DNA from: Streptomyces sp. CCM_MD2014
GTDB lineage: Bacteria; Actinomycetota; Actinomycetes; Streptomycetales; Streptomycetaceae
NCBI RefSeq assembly: GCF_000772045.1
Contig: NZ_CP009754.1
Span: 6,944,001-7,008,000, forward strand
Reading direction: 5' to 3'
Length of the DNA: 64,000 bases
The notes beneath the pieces are model-generated. The model was given only the letters and a program-made list of their open reading frames with translations, was not told where the DNA came from and ran no database searches. Every line of letters starts with the position of its first letter. Position 1 is the stretch's first letter. Both the position numbers and the translations under genes were made by a program. Positions 1 to 8,567 of this stretch are shown one piece after another.

Positions 1-414
1 GTCAACGTCATCCCCGGCGAGGCCACCGCGCACATCGACGGGCGCTATCTGCCCGGGTACGAGGAGGAGTTCCTCGCCGACCTCGACCGCATCCTCGGGC
101 CGCACGTGCGGCGCGAGGACGTGCACGCCAACAAGGCCGTCGAGACCACCTTCGACGGAGCGCTGGTCGACGCGATGCAGTCCGCGCTGGTGGCCGAGGA
201 CCCGGCCGCCAAGGCGATCCCGTACATGCTCTCCGGCGGCACGGACGCCAAGTCCTTCGACGACCTGGGCATCCGGGGCTTCGGCTTCGCGCCGCTCAAG
301 CTGCCGCCGGAGCTGGACTTCGCGGGCATGTTCCACGGCGTCGACGAGCGGGTGCCGGTGGAGGGGCTCCAGTTCGGAGTGCGGGTGCTCGACCGCTTCA
401 TCGACGCGTCCTGA
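1..414 (+). CDS. M20 family metallopeptidase, C-terminal part (5' truncated)
   Basis: The reading frame is open from base 1 and ends at TGA 412-414, leaving 137 residues of a larger protein whose start lies outside the window. The fragment opens with a VNVIPGEA segment typical of the dimerisation (lid) domain of M20 zinc peptidases and deacylases, then returns to the catalytic domain with SGGTDAKSF and FHGVDERV; the His in the last motif is the usual C-terminal metal ligand. These enzymes hydrolyse amide bonds in peptides or acylated amino acids in the cytoplasm. The substrate cannot be told from the fragment. Family assignment is good; the exact activity is unknown. Confidence 0.85.
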   Translation, partial: VNVIPGEATAHIDGRYLPGYEEEFLADLDRILGPHVRREDVHANKAVETTFDGALVDAMQSALVAEDPAAKAIPYMLSGGTDAKSFDDLGIRGFGFAPLKLPPELDFAGMFHGVDERVPVEGLQFGVRVLDRFIDAS

Positions 415-545
415 ATCGCCCGTGTGTACGGGGGGCGACCGGGACGAGTGAATGCGCTCATAAGCTCGTAGCCTCATTACTCCCTCCTCGTTACAGGTGA
501 TGCGATCGGCAATTTTGGGATCGCGTTTGCCAACTAGGAGGAACA

Positions 546-779
546 ATGCTCAAGAAGGTCGTCGCCGCTGCGGCTGCCACCGGTGGTCTGGTTCTCGCGG
601 GCGCGGGCATGGCCGTCGCCGACTCCGGTGCCCAGGGTGCCGCCGTGCACTCGCCCGGCGTCCTTTCCGGCAACGTCGTTCAGGTTCCCGTGCACGTCCC
701 GGTGAACGTCTGCGGCAACACGATCTCCGTGATCGGTCTGCTGAACCCCGCCTTCGGCAACGTCTGCGTCAACAAGTGA
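546..779 (+). CDS. chpH: Short chaplin ChpH
   Basis: This 77-residue secreted protein has a signal peptide of about 25 residues ending in AVA, followed by one chaplin domain. The domain holds the hallmark PVHVPVNVCGNT segment, a hydrophobic stretch and the second Cys near the C-terminus (FGNVCVNK), so the two Cys can form the conserved disulfide. Short chaplins assemble into amyloid-like fibrils on the outside of aerial hyphae and spores and lower water surface tension. A strong AGGAGG ribosome site sits 5 bases before the ATG. The protein looks nearly identical to S. coelicolor ChpH from memory. It lies directly upstream of the long chaplin chpC, with a terminator hairpin between them. Confidence 0.96.
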   Translation: MLKKVVAAAAATGGLVLAGAGMAVADSGAQGAAVHSPGVLSGNVVQVPVHVPVNVCGNTISVIGLLNPAFGNVCVNK

Positions 780-813
780 CGTTGCGCCTCGCCCCGTGAG
801 GATCTGATTCCGC

Positions 814-848
814 CGGCCCCGGAGTGCACGCCATGCGCTCCGGGGCCG
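814..848 (+). terminator. Rho-independent terminator after chpH
   Basis: An 11-bp perfect stem (CGGCCCCGGAG at 814-824 with CTCCGGGGCCG at 838-848) encloses a 13-base loop, 35 bases after the chpH stop. A short T run (CTTTC) follows a few bases later. It separates chpH from chpC, which must have its own promoter between the hairpin and its start. Confidence 0.75.
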
Positions 849-955
849 ACGGCCTTTCGGGGGACATTCGAGGCGAGGGGACGACGACAGCGCCGGAATT
901 CCGGCACGCTCGCATTCTCGGTACCACGGGACCAGACAAGGCAGGGATTCAGGAA

Positions 956-1735
956 ATGCGACAGGTCACCCGCAAGGGCCTGATGACGATGGCGGCGGCC
1001 ACCGGCGTGATCGCCGCCGCGGGCGGCAGCGCCCACGCGGACTCGGGCGCGCACGGCTCGAGTTCGGGCTCGCCCGGCGTACTCTCCGGCAACACGGTGC
1101 AGGCCCCGGTGCACGTGCCGGTGAACGTCTGCGGCAACACGGTGGACGTGGTCGGCGTCCTCAACCCGGCGATGGGCAACTCGTGCGCCAACAAGGGCGG
1201 CGGTGCCCACGGCGGACACGGCGACTCCGACTCCGGCGGATACGGCGACTCCGGGAGCCATCACGGGTCGCACGGCGGCTCGCACGACGGCGGGGGCTCT
1301 CACGCCGGCGGCCACGCCACGGACTCGCCGGGCGTCGGCTCCGGCAACCACGTCGAAGTGCCGATCGACGTGCCGGTGAACGTGTGCGGCAACAGCATCG
1401 ACGTGATCGGCGCCCTCAACCCGGCCTTCGGCAACGACTGCGACAACGGGGGCGGAGGCGGGGACCACTCGACGCCGCCCGGCGACCACGAGACGCCTCC
1501 CGAGAAGCCGGACAACCCCGACACCCCGGACAACCCCTCAGGTTCGGACGGCGATACGCCGGGCGACTCCACGGACGACAACCAGCCGGGCACCCAGACC
1601 GTCGCCCAGCCGGGAGGCGACGCGGCGCTCGCCGAGACCGGCAGCGACCTGCCGCTGGGCCTCGCCCTGCCGGTGGGCGCCGGCGCGCTGCTCGCGGGCA
1701 CCGTGCTCTACCGCAAGGCACGCGCCTCGGCGTGA
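956..1735 (+). CDS. chpC: Long chaplin ChpC with sortase anchor
   Basis: This 259-residue protein starts at ATG 956, with AGGGA eight bases upstream; an in-frame start at 824 would bury the signal peptide. A signal peptide (residues 1-28, ending SAHA) is followed by two chaplin domains, each with a VPVNVCGN core and two Cys. Between them is a Gly/Ser/His-rich linker, and after them an acidic Pro/Asp/Thr-rich spacer. The C-terminus carries a LAETG sortase signal, a hydrophobic segment and a basic tail. Class E sortases link such long chaplins to peptidoglycan, where they are thought to seed or anchor fibrils of short chaplins. The length equals that remembered for S. coelicolor ChpC. Confidence 0.95.
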   Translation: MRQVTRKGLMTMAAATGVIAAAGGSAHADSGAHGSSSGSPGVLSGNTVQAPVHVPVNVCGNTVDVVGVLNPAMGNSCANKGGGAHGGHGDSDSGGYGDSGSHHGSHGGSHDGGGSHAGGHATDSPGVGSGNHVEVPIDVPVNVCGNSIDVIGALNPAFGNDCDNGGGGGDHSTPPGDHETPPEKPDNPDTPDNPSGSDGDTPGDSTDDNQPGTQTVAQPGGDAALAETGSDLPLGLALPVGAGALLAGTVLYRKARASA

Positions 1736-1831
1736 GACGGGCACACCGGCACACGCAGCGGGCTCCGCACCGGCGGGGCCCGCTCCGTGTCCGCCTCCGT
1801 CACTCGCGCCCGGCCGGGCCGGAACCCGGGA

Positions 1832-2020
1832 TCACCAGGTGGCACGCACCTGGCGGATGATCCGCCGCCGCAACCGCACCTTGCGGCTGCCGTCACGCAG
1901 CAGGGTCAGGCGGTACAACTCCCAGTGTCCGTACTCGGCATGGTCCGTCAGCTGACGTGCAGCCTCCTTGCGGGTCACCCCGCGCGGCAGGTACACATCG
2001 ACAAATTCGTATTCCGGCAT
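1832..2020 (-). CDS. DUF5703 family small protein
   Basis: A 62-residue basic protein that begins MPEYEFVDVYLPRGV and ends in an Arg-rich segment. It matches the DUF5703 pattern, a short protein conserved in Streptomyces with no known function. It has no signal peptide, membrane segment or Cys. It is divergent from the acidic protein starting at 2068, with 47 bases between the starts, so the two promoters overlap. Confidence 0.75.
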   Translation of the reverse strand: MPEYEFVDVYLPRGVTRKEAARQLTDHAEYGHWELYRLTLLRDGSRKVRLRRRIIRQVRATW

Positions 2021-2054
2021 CGAATCTATTGTGCGGGCTGGGGCCCGGTACGGA

Positions 2055-2060
2055 TAGCGT
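2055..2060 (+). promoter_or_regulatory. -10 element for a leaderless transcript of the gene at 2068
   Basis: TAGCGT fits the TAnnnT -10 consensus and lies 7 bases before the ATG, where no ribosome site is present. TTGTGC at 2029-2034 could be a -35 element, with a long 20-base spacer. Inferred from spacing only. Confidence 0.45.
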
Positions 2061-2067
2061 CTGCACT

Positions 2068-2817
2068 ATGTCTGATGCTGCGCAGCCCACCGCTGCCGAG
2101 GTACGCGCCGCCGCCGAGGCGGTCAAGACCGCGCTCGACCGCCACCTGGCCGCGGTCGAACGCCGGTCGGGAGAGGAAGACCCGGCCGTCTACGACGCGT
2201 TCAACGAGCTGGCCGCGGCCGCGGAGGCGTACGACGAACTGCTCTACGACCGGTACGACGAGGTCACGCCCTTCGAGATCCCCGGCGAGGACACGCTGCC
2301 GTCGTACACGGGGCCCGAGGAACCCAGCGCCCTGAGCGTCCTGATCCGCCGGGACTACGCCGTCGCCGAGCCGCAGCGCCTGATGGCCCAGGCCCGACGG
2401 GTCGAGGCGGCGGACGAGGAGGGGTCGGGCGCGGAGACCGCGGACACGGTGCACGGGGCGCTCGGCCTCCTGTTCGGCGAGTTCGAGCCGGACGAGATCG
2501 CGTCCCGGCACAAGGAGTTCGGGCTGGAGGAGGGCGACTCCACGCTCTGGGTGACGGCCGCGGACGAAACCGCCGAACCGGGGGAGTGGCTGGAGGCCCC
2601 CTTCGAACAGGTCGATCCCCAGCGCGTGGTCTGCCGCTTCGACGTCAGCGCGGTCTTCGACGAGGAGTTCGACGACGACCTCGACGACGGCGACGAGGGC
2701 GAAGGCGACGGCGATCTGCCGGAGCTGGACGAGGATCTCGACACGGACCTGGACACGGACCTGGACACGGACCTGGACGAGGACGGTGAACCGGCACGCC
2801 TGGAGGCGGACCGCTGA
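2068..2817 (+). CDS. Conserved hypothetical protein with acidic C-terminal tail
   Basis: A 249-residue acidic protein. The first 200 residues are soluble and mostly helical, with a conserved-looking centre around the FGLEEGDSTLW segment. The last 45 residues are almost all Asp, Glu, Leu and Thr, and include a short DTDL repeat coded by a 12-base tandem repeat at about 2740-2776. The start is ATG 2068; the open frame from 1957 lacks a ribosome site and overlaps the divergent gene. No recognised domain. Acidic tails of this kind often bind basic proteins or act as flexible anchors, but nothing here shows that directly. The gene ends just before three hairpins that face the convergent RecD2-like gene. 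Confidence 0.8.
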   Translation: MSDAAQPTAAEVRAAAEAVKTALDRHLAAVERRSGEEDPAVYDAFNELAAAAEAYDELLYDRYDEVTPFEIPGEDTLPSYTGPEEPSALSVLIRRDYAVAEPQRLMAQARRVEAADEEGSGAETADTVHGALGLLFGEFEPDEIASRHKEFGLEEGDSTLWVTAADETAEPGEWLEAPFEQVDPQRVVCRFDVSAVFDEEFDDDLDDGDEGEGDGDLPELDEDLDTDLDTDLDTDLDEDGEPARLEADR

Positions 2818-2823
2818 GTTCCG

Positions 2824-2925
2824 GGGCCATGGCCCGGAGCCGGGGCTCCGTGCCATGGCCCGAAGCCGTCCCGGGCCACGTGCCGTGCCCTGGGACGGCC
2901 CTGGCCACGGCCGCGGGCCGTGGCC
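2824..2925. terminator. Three consecutive hairpins between convergent genes
   Basis: Three stems lie end to end. The first pairs 2824-2833 with 2852-2861 and has an inner GGAGCC/GGCTCC stem. The second pairs 2865-2872 with 2892-2899. The third pairs GGCCACGGCC at 2903-2912 with 2916-2925 across a 3-base loop. They sit between the stops of convergent genes and can act as a two-way terminator. Confidence 0.7.
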
Positions 2926-2985
2926 GTCCGGCTCCGTGCGGCGACCGGGCGGGTGACAGGAAACGGTGCCCGCGGCCGGGCGTGG

Positions 2986-5373
2986 TCAGCCGGCGACCGG
3001 GACCTGGGGTGTGAGCAGGACCGGCAGCCTGGTCGTGCGGGGTTTGGCCGGGACCTCCGCCACGGCACGGGGGAGGGCCTGCTCCACGCCGTGCACCACG
3101 GACAGGTGCCGGGCGGCACGGCCGAACGCCGTGTAGATCCAGGGGCGGCTGAGGGCCTGCACGGCGTCGCCGGGCAGGACCACGACCACGGCGGGCCAGC
3201 GGCCGCCCAGCGCCTGGTGTGCGGTCAGCGCCCAGCCGTGCCGCACGGACCCTTCCACCCGGTCCCTGGGCACGACCACGGTCTCGCCCGCGCACGACAG
3301 GTGCAGCCCGTCGGCGTCGGCCTTCACCACCCGGCCCGGCAGCACCCGGCCCGGCGCGGGGGAGTGGACGACCCGGTCACCGGGGTCGAATCCGCCGAAG
3401 CGGCCGGGGCCGGGGTTGAGGCGCTCCTTGAGCGCGGCGTTGAGCGCGCGCGTGCCCGCCGCGCCACCGTGGCCCGGCGTGATCACCTGGGTCTCCTCGG
3501 CCGGAACGCCGATCGCGCGCGGCACCGAGTCCGCGACGAGCTGGACGGTCCGGTGGACGGCCTCGCCCGCGTCCCGCACCGGCACGATCACGATCTCCTT
3601 GCCGGGCGCCTCCACCTGGCCCAGCTCGCCGATGCCGACGCCGGAGACCAGTTCGCCGAGCGGCCCGGGGTCCGGGAGCCGCGAGGCGACCTGGGGACAG
3701 ACGCGGGCCGCCAGCAGGTCCGCGAAGACCCGCCCGGGGCCCACGGACCAGAGCGCCGCCGGGTCACCGGCCAGCACCAGCCGGGCCCCGTCCGGCAGCG
3801 ACTCCGCGAGCAGGGCGCCCGCCTCCACGTCGAGCTGGGGTGCGTCGGGGACGACGAGCAGATCGAGGTCCAGCGCCCCGTCGGCGTCCCGCCCCGGCCC
3901 CTCGGCGCCGGTCAGCAGTCCGGTCACGGTGACGACGGCCGGAGGGGCCGCCCCCGGGGAGCCCGAGTCGGCCGACGGGGCGCCCAGCAGGGCGGCGAAG
4001 CGGTCGCGGCCGAGCGGGCCGGGCGCGGCGGCCCAGGCCCGCAGGCCCAGCGCGTGCGCCGCGCGCAGCAGGGCGGCGGGCTCGGCCAGGGACGCCTCGC
4101 CGCCGGTGTGCAGGACCAGCCCGTGGCCCGCGACGGCACGGATCAGATCGGCGGCGGAGCCCTGCGCGGAGGCGGCGGCCTGCTCCCAGTCCGCGGCGGA
4201 GCCGTCCTGCTTGGGCGCCGAGTTGACCAGCCGGGCCAGACCGTCGGCGAGGCTCTCCTCGGCGAGCGCGTACCGCTCGAGGCCGATCAGCACCCGGACG
4301 GGACGCTCCTCGCCCTCCTCGCTTTCCCCGCCCTCCGCGTCCGTGCCCTCCGCACCGCTCGCCGTGCGCCGGGGTCGGGCGCCGGGCTCCTCCAGCGCGT
4401 CCTGGAAGGCGAGCGCCTCGCCCTCTGCGAGCGTGCTCTGCACGGCCGCGTCGGGGTCCGGAACGCCCCGCTGGGCCAGCGTGGCGGTGAGCCGCGGCAG
4501 CTCCAGCGCGGTGTGCCCGGCCAGGGCCGCCTGCTCCAGCAGCCACACCGTGACGGCACGGCCGCGCCGTTCGTCGTCCGGACCGCAGTCCGCGCCGAGC
4601 AGGGCCCGGGCGAACCCGTCGGCCTGCTCCGGCCGCACTCCGCCGACCCGGAGCAACAGCCAGGGGTCGGCGCGCAGCGCGTCCTGCGCGCCCTCGCCGA
4701 GAAGCGCGGCGGTCTGCGGCGCCAGCGCCTCGGGGGCGCCGCCCTCGGCCAGCACACGACGCACCGACTGCACCGTCTCCGGAGCCGGACCCGTGGGCCC
4801 GGCATGTGCGGCGGGCGGCTCGGCGGGCTCAGGACGGGCCCGTCGTACCGGCTCCGGGGCGGGGCGGCGCGCGGGCTCGGGGGCGCCGAAGACCGTGGCC
4901 GCCGGCTTCTCGCCGCTCTCCACGGCGCGTACGGCGGCGAGCAGATCGGCCGCCGTGCCGCTCAGCTTGCCCCCGGCGTCGATCGGCCCCTGCTTCTCCG
5001 CCTTCCGCCGCTCGATCCGCTCCCGCTCGGCCCGCTGCGCGGCCAGCTCGGCCTCGGCCTCGGACACCTGCGCGGCCGCCTCGGCCCCGTCCGCGGCATC
5101 GGGCCCTTGCCCGGCGGGCTCGTCCGGCCGCACCGCGAGGGCGGCCCCCGCATCGGCCGCGGTGTCCGGATCGGCGGCGTCCGGCGCCGACACCTCCGCC
5201 GTGCCGGCGGCGTCCGGCGCGGGCGCCTCCGCCGTGCCGGTGCCGTCCGACGTGGGCGCCTCCGCCGTGCCGGTGCCGTCCGGCGTGGGCGCCTCCGCCG
5301 TGCCCGGGGACTCCGGCCCGGTGTCCACGGCGTCCGTGGCGTCCTTCGAGGCGGGCTCGGGCTCCGTGCTCAC
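2986..5373 (-). CDS. RecD2-like helix-hairpin-helix protein with degenerate helicase motifs
   Basis: A 795-residue protein from a GTG that overlaps the TGA of the aldo/keto reductase (GTGA, 5370-5373), so translation is probably coupled. Residues 1-110 are a low-complexity Ala/Pro/Asp/Glu region with GTAEAP repeats. Next come a RecD2-style helix-hairpin-helix region, a RecA-like core, and a second core with an SH3-like insert, in the same order as RecD2 helicases. The catalytic motifs look lost: the Walker A site is TGGEASLAEPA with no GKT, Walker B reads VVPDAPQL rather than VDEaSM, and the usual GDxxQL has become GDPAALW. The late motif LTAHQALGGRWPAV still resembles the RecD2 motif. It probably binds DNA or a partner without ATP-driven unwinding. 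That is inference. Confidence 0.78.
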   Translation of the reverse strand: MSTEPEPASKDATDAVDTGPESPGTAEAPTPDGTGTAEAPTSDGTGTAEAPAPDAAGTAEVSAPDAADPDTAADAGAALAVRPDEPAGQGPDAADGAEAAAQVSEAEAELAAQRAERERIERRKAEKQGPIDAGGKLSGTAADLLAAVRAVESGEKPAATVFGAPEPARRPAPEPVRRARPEPAEPPAAHAGPTGPAPETVQSVRRVLAEGGAPEALAPQTAALLGEGAQDALRADPWLLLRVGGVRPEQADGFARALLGADCGPDDERRGRAVTVWLLEQAALAGHTALELPRLTATLAQRGVPDPDAAVQSTLAEGEALAFQDALEEPGARPRRTASGAEGTDAEGGESEEGEERPVRVLIGLERYALAEESLADGLARLVNSAPKQDGSAADWEQAAASAQGSAADLIRAVAGHGLVLHTGGEASLAEPAALLRAAHALGLRAWAAAPGPLGRDRFAALLGAPSADSGSPGAAPPAVVTVTGLLTGAEGPGRDADGALDLDLLVVPDAPQLDVEAGALLAESLPDGARLVLAGDPAALWSVGPGRVFADLLAARVCPQVASRLPDPGPLGELVSGVGIGELGQVEAPGKEIVIVPVRDAGEAVHRTVQLVADSVPRAIGVPAEETQVITPGHGGAAGTRALNAALKERLNPGPGRFGGFDPGDRVVHSPAPGRVLPGRVVKADADGLHLSCAGETVVVPRDRVEGSVRHGWALTAHQALGGRWPAVVVVLPGDAVQALSRPWIYTAFGRAARHLSVVHGVEQALPRAVAEVPAKPRTTRLPVLLTPQVPVAG

Positions 5374-6356
5374 AGCGTGCTCCAGTCGTGATCGGGATAG
5401 CGGTGCACGGGCGCCGACACGTCGTCGAGCGCCCGGCAGATCTCGTCAGGAAGACTAAGGGTCTCCACTGACAGCGCCGCCGTGAGCTGCTGCGCGGTGC
5501 GCGGGCCGATGATCGGCGCGACCACCCCGGGCCGGTCGCGCACCCAGGCGAGCGCGACCTGGAGCGGGGTCACCGCGAGCCCGTCCGCGGCCGTCGCCAC
5601 CGCGTCGACGATGTGCCCGGCCGTCTCGTCGAGGTAGGGCTCGACGAACGGGGCCATGTGGTCCGAGGCGCCCCGCGAGTCCGGGGGAGTGGCGTCCTTG
5701 CGGTACTTGCCCGTGAGCACCCCCCGGCCCAGCGGGGACGAGGGGAGCAGGCCGATGCCCAGGTCCAGGGCGGCCGGCAGCACCTCCCGCTCGACGCCCC
5801 GCTGGAGCAGCGAGTACTCCATCTGGGTGCTCGCCACCCGGTTGCGCACCCCCGGCGCCGCCAGCTGCCAGGTCGCCGCCTTGGCCAGCTGCCAGCCGCA
5901 GAAGTTCGAGACCCCCGCGTACCGCGCCCGGCCGCTGCTCACCGCCACGTCCAGGGCGTGCAGCGTCTCCTCCAGCGGCGTGTGCGGGTCGAAGGCGTGC
6001 AGGTGCCACACGTCGACGTGGTCCGTGCCCAGGCGGGCCAGCGAGGCGTCCAGCGCGGAGAGCAGATGGGCGCGCGAACCGTCGAACCGGCGGTCGGGAT
6101 CCGGAACGCTGCCCGCCTTGGTCGAGATCACCAGGTCCCGGCGCGGTACCAGGCCCTCCATCAGACGCCCGAGCAGGTACTCGGACTCCCCGTCGCCGTA
6201 CACGTCGGCCGTGTCGACGAGCGTCCCGCCCGCTTCCCAGAAGGTCTTCAAGAGGTCCGCGGCGTCATGCTCGTCCGTGTCCCGGCCCCAGGTCAGGGTG
6301 CCGAGACCGATGCGGGACACGCGCAGGCCGGTGCGGCCGAGATGCCTCTGCTCCAT
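5370..6356 (-). CDS. Aldo/keto reductase
   Basis: A 328-residue NADPH-dependent oxidoreductase of the aldo/keto reductase superfamily. The TIM-barrel start (LGRTGLRVSRIGLGT) is followed by the catalytic tetrad: Asp in VDTADVYG, Tyr in the same motif, Lys in ISTKAG and His in WHLHAFD. The C-terminal GPRTAQQL motif binds the cofactor phosphate. The start is ATG 6356, giving MEQRHLGRTG; an in-frame ATG 27 bases upstream has no support in the family. A TAGTGT -10 hexamer lies 8 bases before this ATG. It forms an operon with the RecD2-like gene by a 4-base overlap. The substrate is unknown. Confidence 0.9.
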   Translation of the reverse strand: MEQRHLGRTGLRVSRIGLGTLTWGRDTDEHDAADLLKTFWEAGGTLVDTADVYGDGESEYLLGRLMEGLVPRRDLVISTKAGSVPDPDRRFDGSRAHLLSALDASLARLGTDHVDVWHLHAFDPHTPLEETLHALDVAVSSGRARYAGVSNFCGWQLAKAATWQLAAPGVRNRVASTQMEYSLLQRGVEREVLPAALDLGIGLLPSSPLGRGVLTGKYRKDATPPDSRGASDHMAPFVEPYLDETAGHIVDAVATAADGLAVTPLQVALAWVRDRPGVVAPIIGPRTAQQLTAALSVETLSLPDEICRALDDVSAPVHRYPDHDWSTL

Positions 6357-6469
6357 GAACGCCGACACTACTGGCCGCGGCATGCCCTGTGGGGGCCTGT
6401 GGACAACCGATTTCCGCGCGCTAAGGTCGGGGCACCAGCCACGTTACTGATCGGTAAGGGGAATCGGCC

Positions 6470-7525
6470 ATGCAGCTCGGGATCAACCTCGGCTACTGGG
6501 GTGCCGGAATGGACGCGGACAACCTGGCCGTCGCCCAGGAGGCCGACCGGCTCGGATACGCCGTGTGCTGGGCCGCCGAGGCCTACGGCTCCGACGCGGC
6601 CACCGTGCTCACCTGGGTCGCCGCCCAGACCGAACGCATCGACGTGGGCTCGGCCATCTTCCAGATCCCCGCCCGCCAGCCCGCCATGACCGCGATGACC
6701 GCCGCCACCCTGGACTCGCTGTCCAAGGGCCGCTTCCGCCTCGGCCTCGGCGTGTCGGGACCGCAGGTCTCCGAGGGCTGGTACGGCGTCAAGTTCGACA
6801 AGCCGCTCGCCCGCACCCGTGAGTACGTCGAGATCGTGCGCAAGGCGATGACCCGGGAACGGCTGTCCTACGAGGGACGGCACTGGACGCTGCCGCTGCC
6901 CGGCGGCCCCGGCAAGCCGATCAAGCTGACCGTGCACCCGCAGCGCGAGCACATCCCGCTCTACATCGCCGCCATCGGCCCGAAGAACCTGGAGCAGACC
7001 GGCGAGATCGCCGACGGCGCCCTGCTCATCTTCCCCTCCGCCGACCACCTGGAGGAGACCGCCGTCAGGCACCTGCGCGCCGGACGCGAGAGGGCCGGCA
7101 AGACCCTCGACGGGTTCGACGTCTGCCCGACCCTGCCGCTCGCCCTCGGCGACGACGAGGACGTGCCCGCCCTCGCCGACACTTTCCGCCCGTACACCGC
7201 GCTCTACGTCGGCGGCATGGGCAGCCGCAAGCAGAACTTCTACAACCAGCTCGCCCAGCGCATGGGCTACGAGCGGGAGGCCGCCGAGATCCAGGACAAG
7301 TACCTGTCCGGCGACAAGCAGGGCGCCGCCGAAGCCGTACCCCACGAGCTGATCGACCAGACGACCCTGCTCGGCTCCGTCGACCGCATCGCCGACCGCA
7401 TGAAGGCCTACGCCGCGGCCGGCGTCACCACCCTGACCCTCGCCCCCGCGGGCTTCACCCTGGACGAGCGGATCGCCGCCCTGCGCGCCGGCACCGAGGC
7501 CCTGGAGCGCGCCGGACTGGCGTAA
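6470..7525 (+). CDS. LLM-class F420-dependent oxidoreductase
   Basis: This 351-residue protein belongs to the luciferase-like monooxygenase superfamily. It opens with MQLGINLGYWGAG and continues with the barrel motifs of the actinobacterial F420 subgroup, such as GSAIFQIPARQPAMTA and FRLGLGVSGPQV. Such enzymes use reduced F420 for two-electron reductions or oxidations in the cytoplasm. AAGGGGA at 6456-6462 serves as ribosome site. The gene is alone between divergent and same-strand neighbours, so its substrate cannot be guessed. FMN use is possible but less likely in this subgroup. Confidence 0.87.
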   Translation: MQLGINLGYWGAGMDADNLAVAQEADRLGYAVCWAAEAYGSDAATVLTWVAAQTERIDVGSAIFQIPARQPAMTAMTAATLDSLSKGRFRLGLGVSGPQVSEGWYGVKFDKPLARTREYVEIVRKAMTRERLSYEGRHWTLPLPGGPGKPIKLTVHPQREHIPLYIAAIGPKNLEQTGEIADGALLIFPSADHLEETAVRHLRAGRERAGKTLDGFDVCPTLPLALGDDEDVPALADTFRPYTALYVGGMGSRKQNFYNQLAQRMGYEREAAEIQDKYLSGDKQGAAEAVPHELIDQTTLLGSVDRIADRMKAYAAAGVTTLTLAPAGFTLDERIAALRAGTEALERAGLA

Positions 7526-7545
7526 CGGAGCGGGAAAGATTCTGC

Positions 7546-7586
7546 GGCCGTGGTGGGGGCTCGGGGGTCTTCCCCGCCACGGCCGT
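7546..7586 (+). terminator. Terminator after the F420 oxidoreductase
   Basis: A 14-bp stem with one G-T wobble pairs 7546-7559 with 7573-7586 around a 13-base loop, about 20 bases past the stop. No T tract follows. Confidence 0.65.
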
Positions 7587-7761
7587 CACGAGGAACAACG
7601 CGCCCACGCGCGCGGGGTTACGCCTCCGCGCTTGCCCGGTCGTCCTTCTTTCGGCGCAGTTGCGCGCCGCACCTGTTGCCGTGTCCCCTCGCCCGCACTT
7701 GACTCGGCTTCGCGGAGTGTGCGGAACCTGCGGACCACGCAGCGGCAGAGAGGTGCCCCCG

Positions 7762-8550
7762 ATGCTTTCGGCCAAGAGCCTTTTCCAGGAGATCCTCGAC
7801 AACGACGAGGCGTTTCGCCTCTTCTGCTCCATCGCGGCCAGCGGCGAGTCCCAGGGCGGCTGGGAGAACGCGCGCATCGCGGCGCTGGTGCCGGAGAGCG
7901 AACGCGCCCTCGCCCCCAAGATCACCCGGCACGGCGCGGACGAGGACAAGCACGGCCGGATCTTCAACGCCCTGCTGAAGAAGCGCGGCCTCGAGCCCGT
8001 CGACGTACCGCCCGAGACGGACTACACGATGCTCCTGGAGCGGCACGGCATCGGCCTCGCCCACGAGAAGCTCAAGGCCGACCAGCCCCTCACCGTGCGG
8101 GACGTCATCACCTACCTCGCCCACAGCAGGGTCACCGAGCAGCGTGCCGCCGAACAGATGGCGATGCTCCTCAAGTACTTCGCCGACCATCCCGACCTGG
8201 GCCGGGCGGTCCGGATGATCTCCGCCGACGAGGACAACCACCTCGCCTACTCCCACGAGGAACTGCTCCGCTACGCCGCCGCGGGGCACGGCCCGTACAT
8301 CCGGCGCACCCTGCGCGAGTGCGCGCACGCCGAGATCCGCGTCCACCGCGACGTCAGCCTCGCCGTGATGGCCCGCATGGGGCGCATCCTCGGCTGGTCG
8401 CGCGCCAGGTCGGCGCTGCTCGCGGCGGGCATCCACGCCATGTACGTCGCCGAGCGGGCGGCCGGCTGGCGGCGCATGGTGAGCCTGCGGGCGCCCGAAC
8501 GACGCGACGCGCTCGGCGGACCCGCCACCGCGGCCCCCGAGGTCGCCTGA
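7762..8550 (+). CDS. Ferritin-like domain protein
   Basis: A 262-residue all-helical protein. It carries repeated carboxylate/His motifs typical of di-iron four-helix bundles: DEDKH near residue 55, TEQRAAEQM near residue 127, DEDNH near residue 157 and a later ECAHAEIRVH. This suggests a non-haem di-iron site for oxidation chemistry or iron handling. The start is ATG 7762, with GAGAGG eight bases upstream; the frame is open upstream to 7660 but has no ribosome site there. It stands alone and converges on corA. The precise function is unknown. Confidence 0.8.
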   Translation: MLSAKSLFQEILDNDEAFRLFCSIAASGESQGGWENARIAALVPESERALAPKITRHGADEDKHGRIFNALLKKRGLEPVDVPPETDYTMLLERHGIGLAHEKLKADQPLTVRDVITYLAHSRVTEQRAAEQMAMLLKYFADHPDLGRAVRMISADEDNHLAYSHEELLRYAAAGHGPYIRRTLRECAHAEIRVHRDVSLAVMARMGRILGWSRARSALLAAGIHAMYVAERAAGWRRMVSLRAPERRDALGGPATAAPEVA

Positions 8551-8567
8551 CCGGCACAGGCCGGGCC

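Noticed and set aside
480..545. Possible sigma-BldN-type promoter for chpH (CGTTAC at 488-493)
   Set aside because: I cannot recall the consensus with enough certainty, and the spacing to a second element could not be settled.
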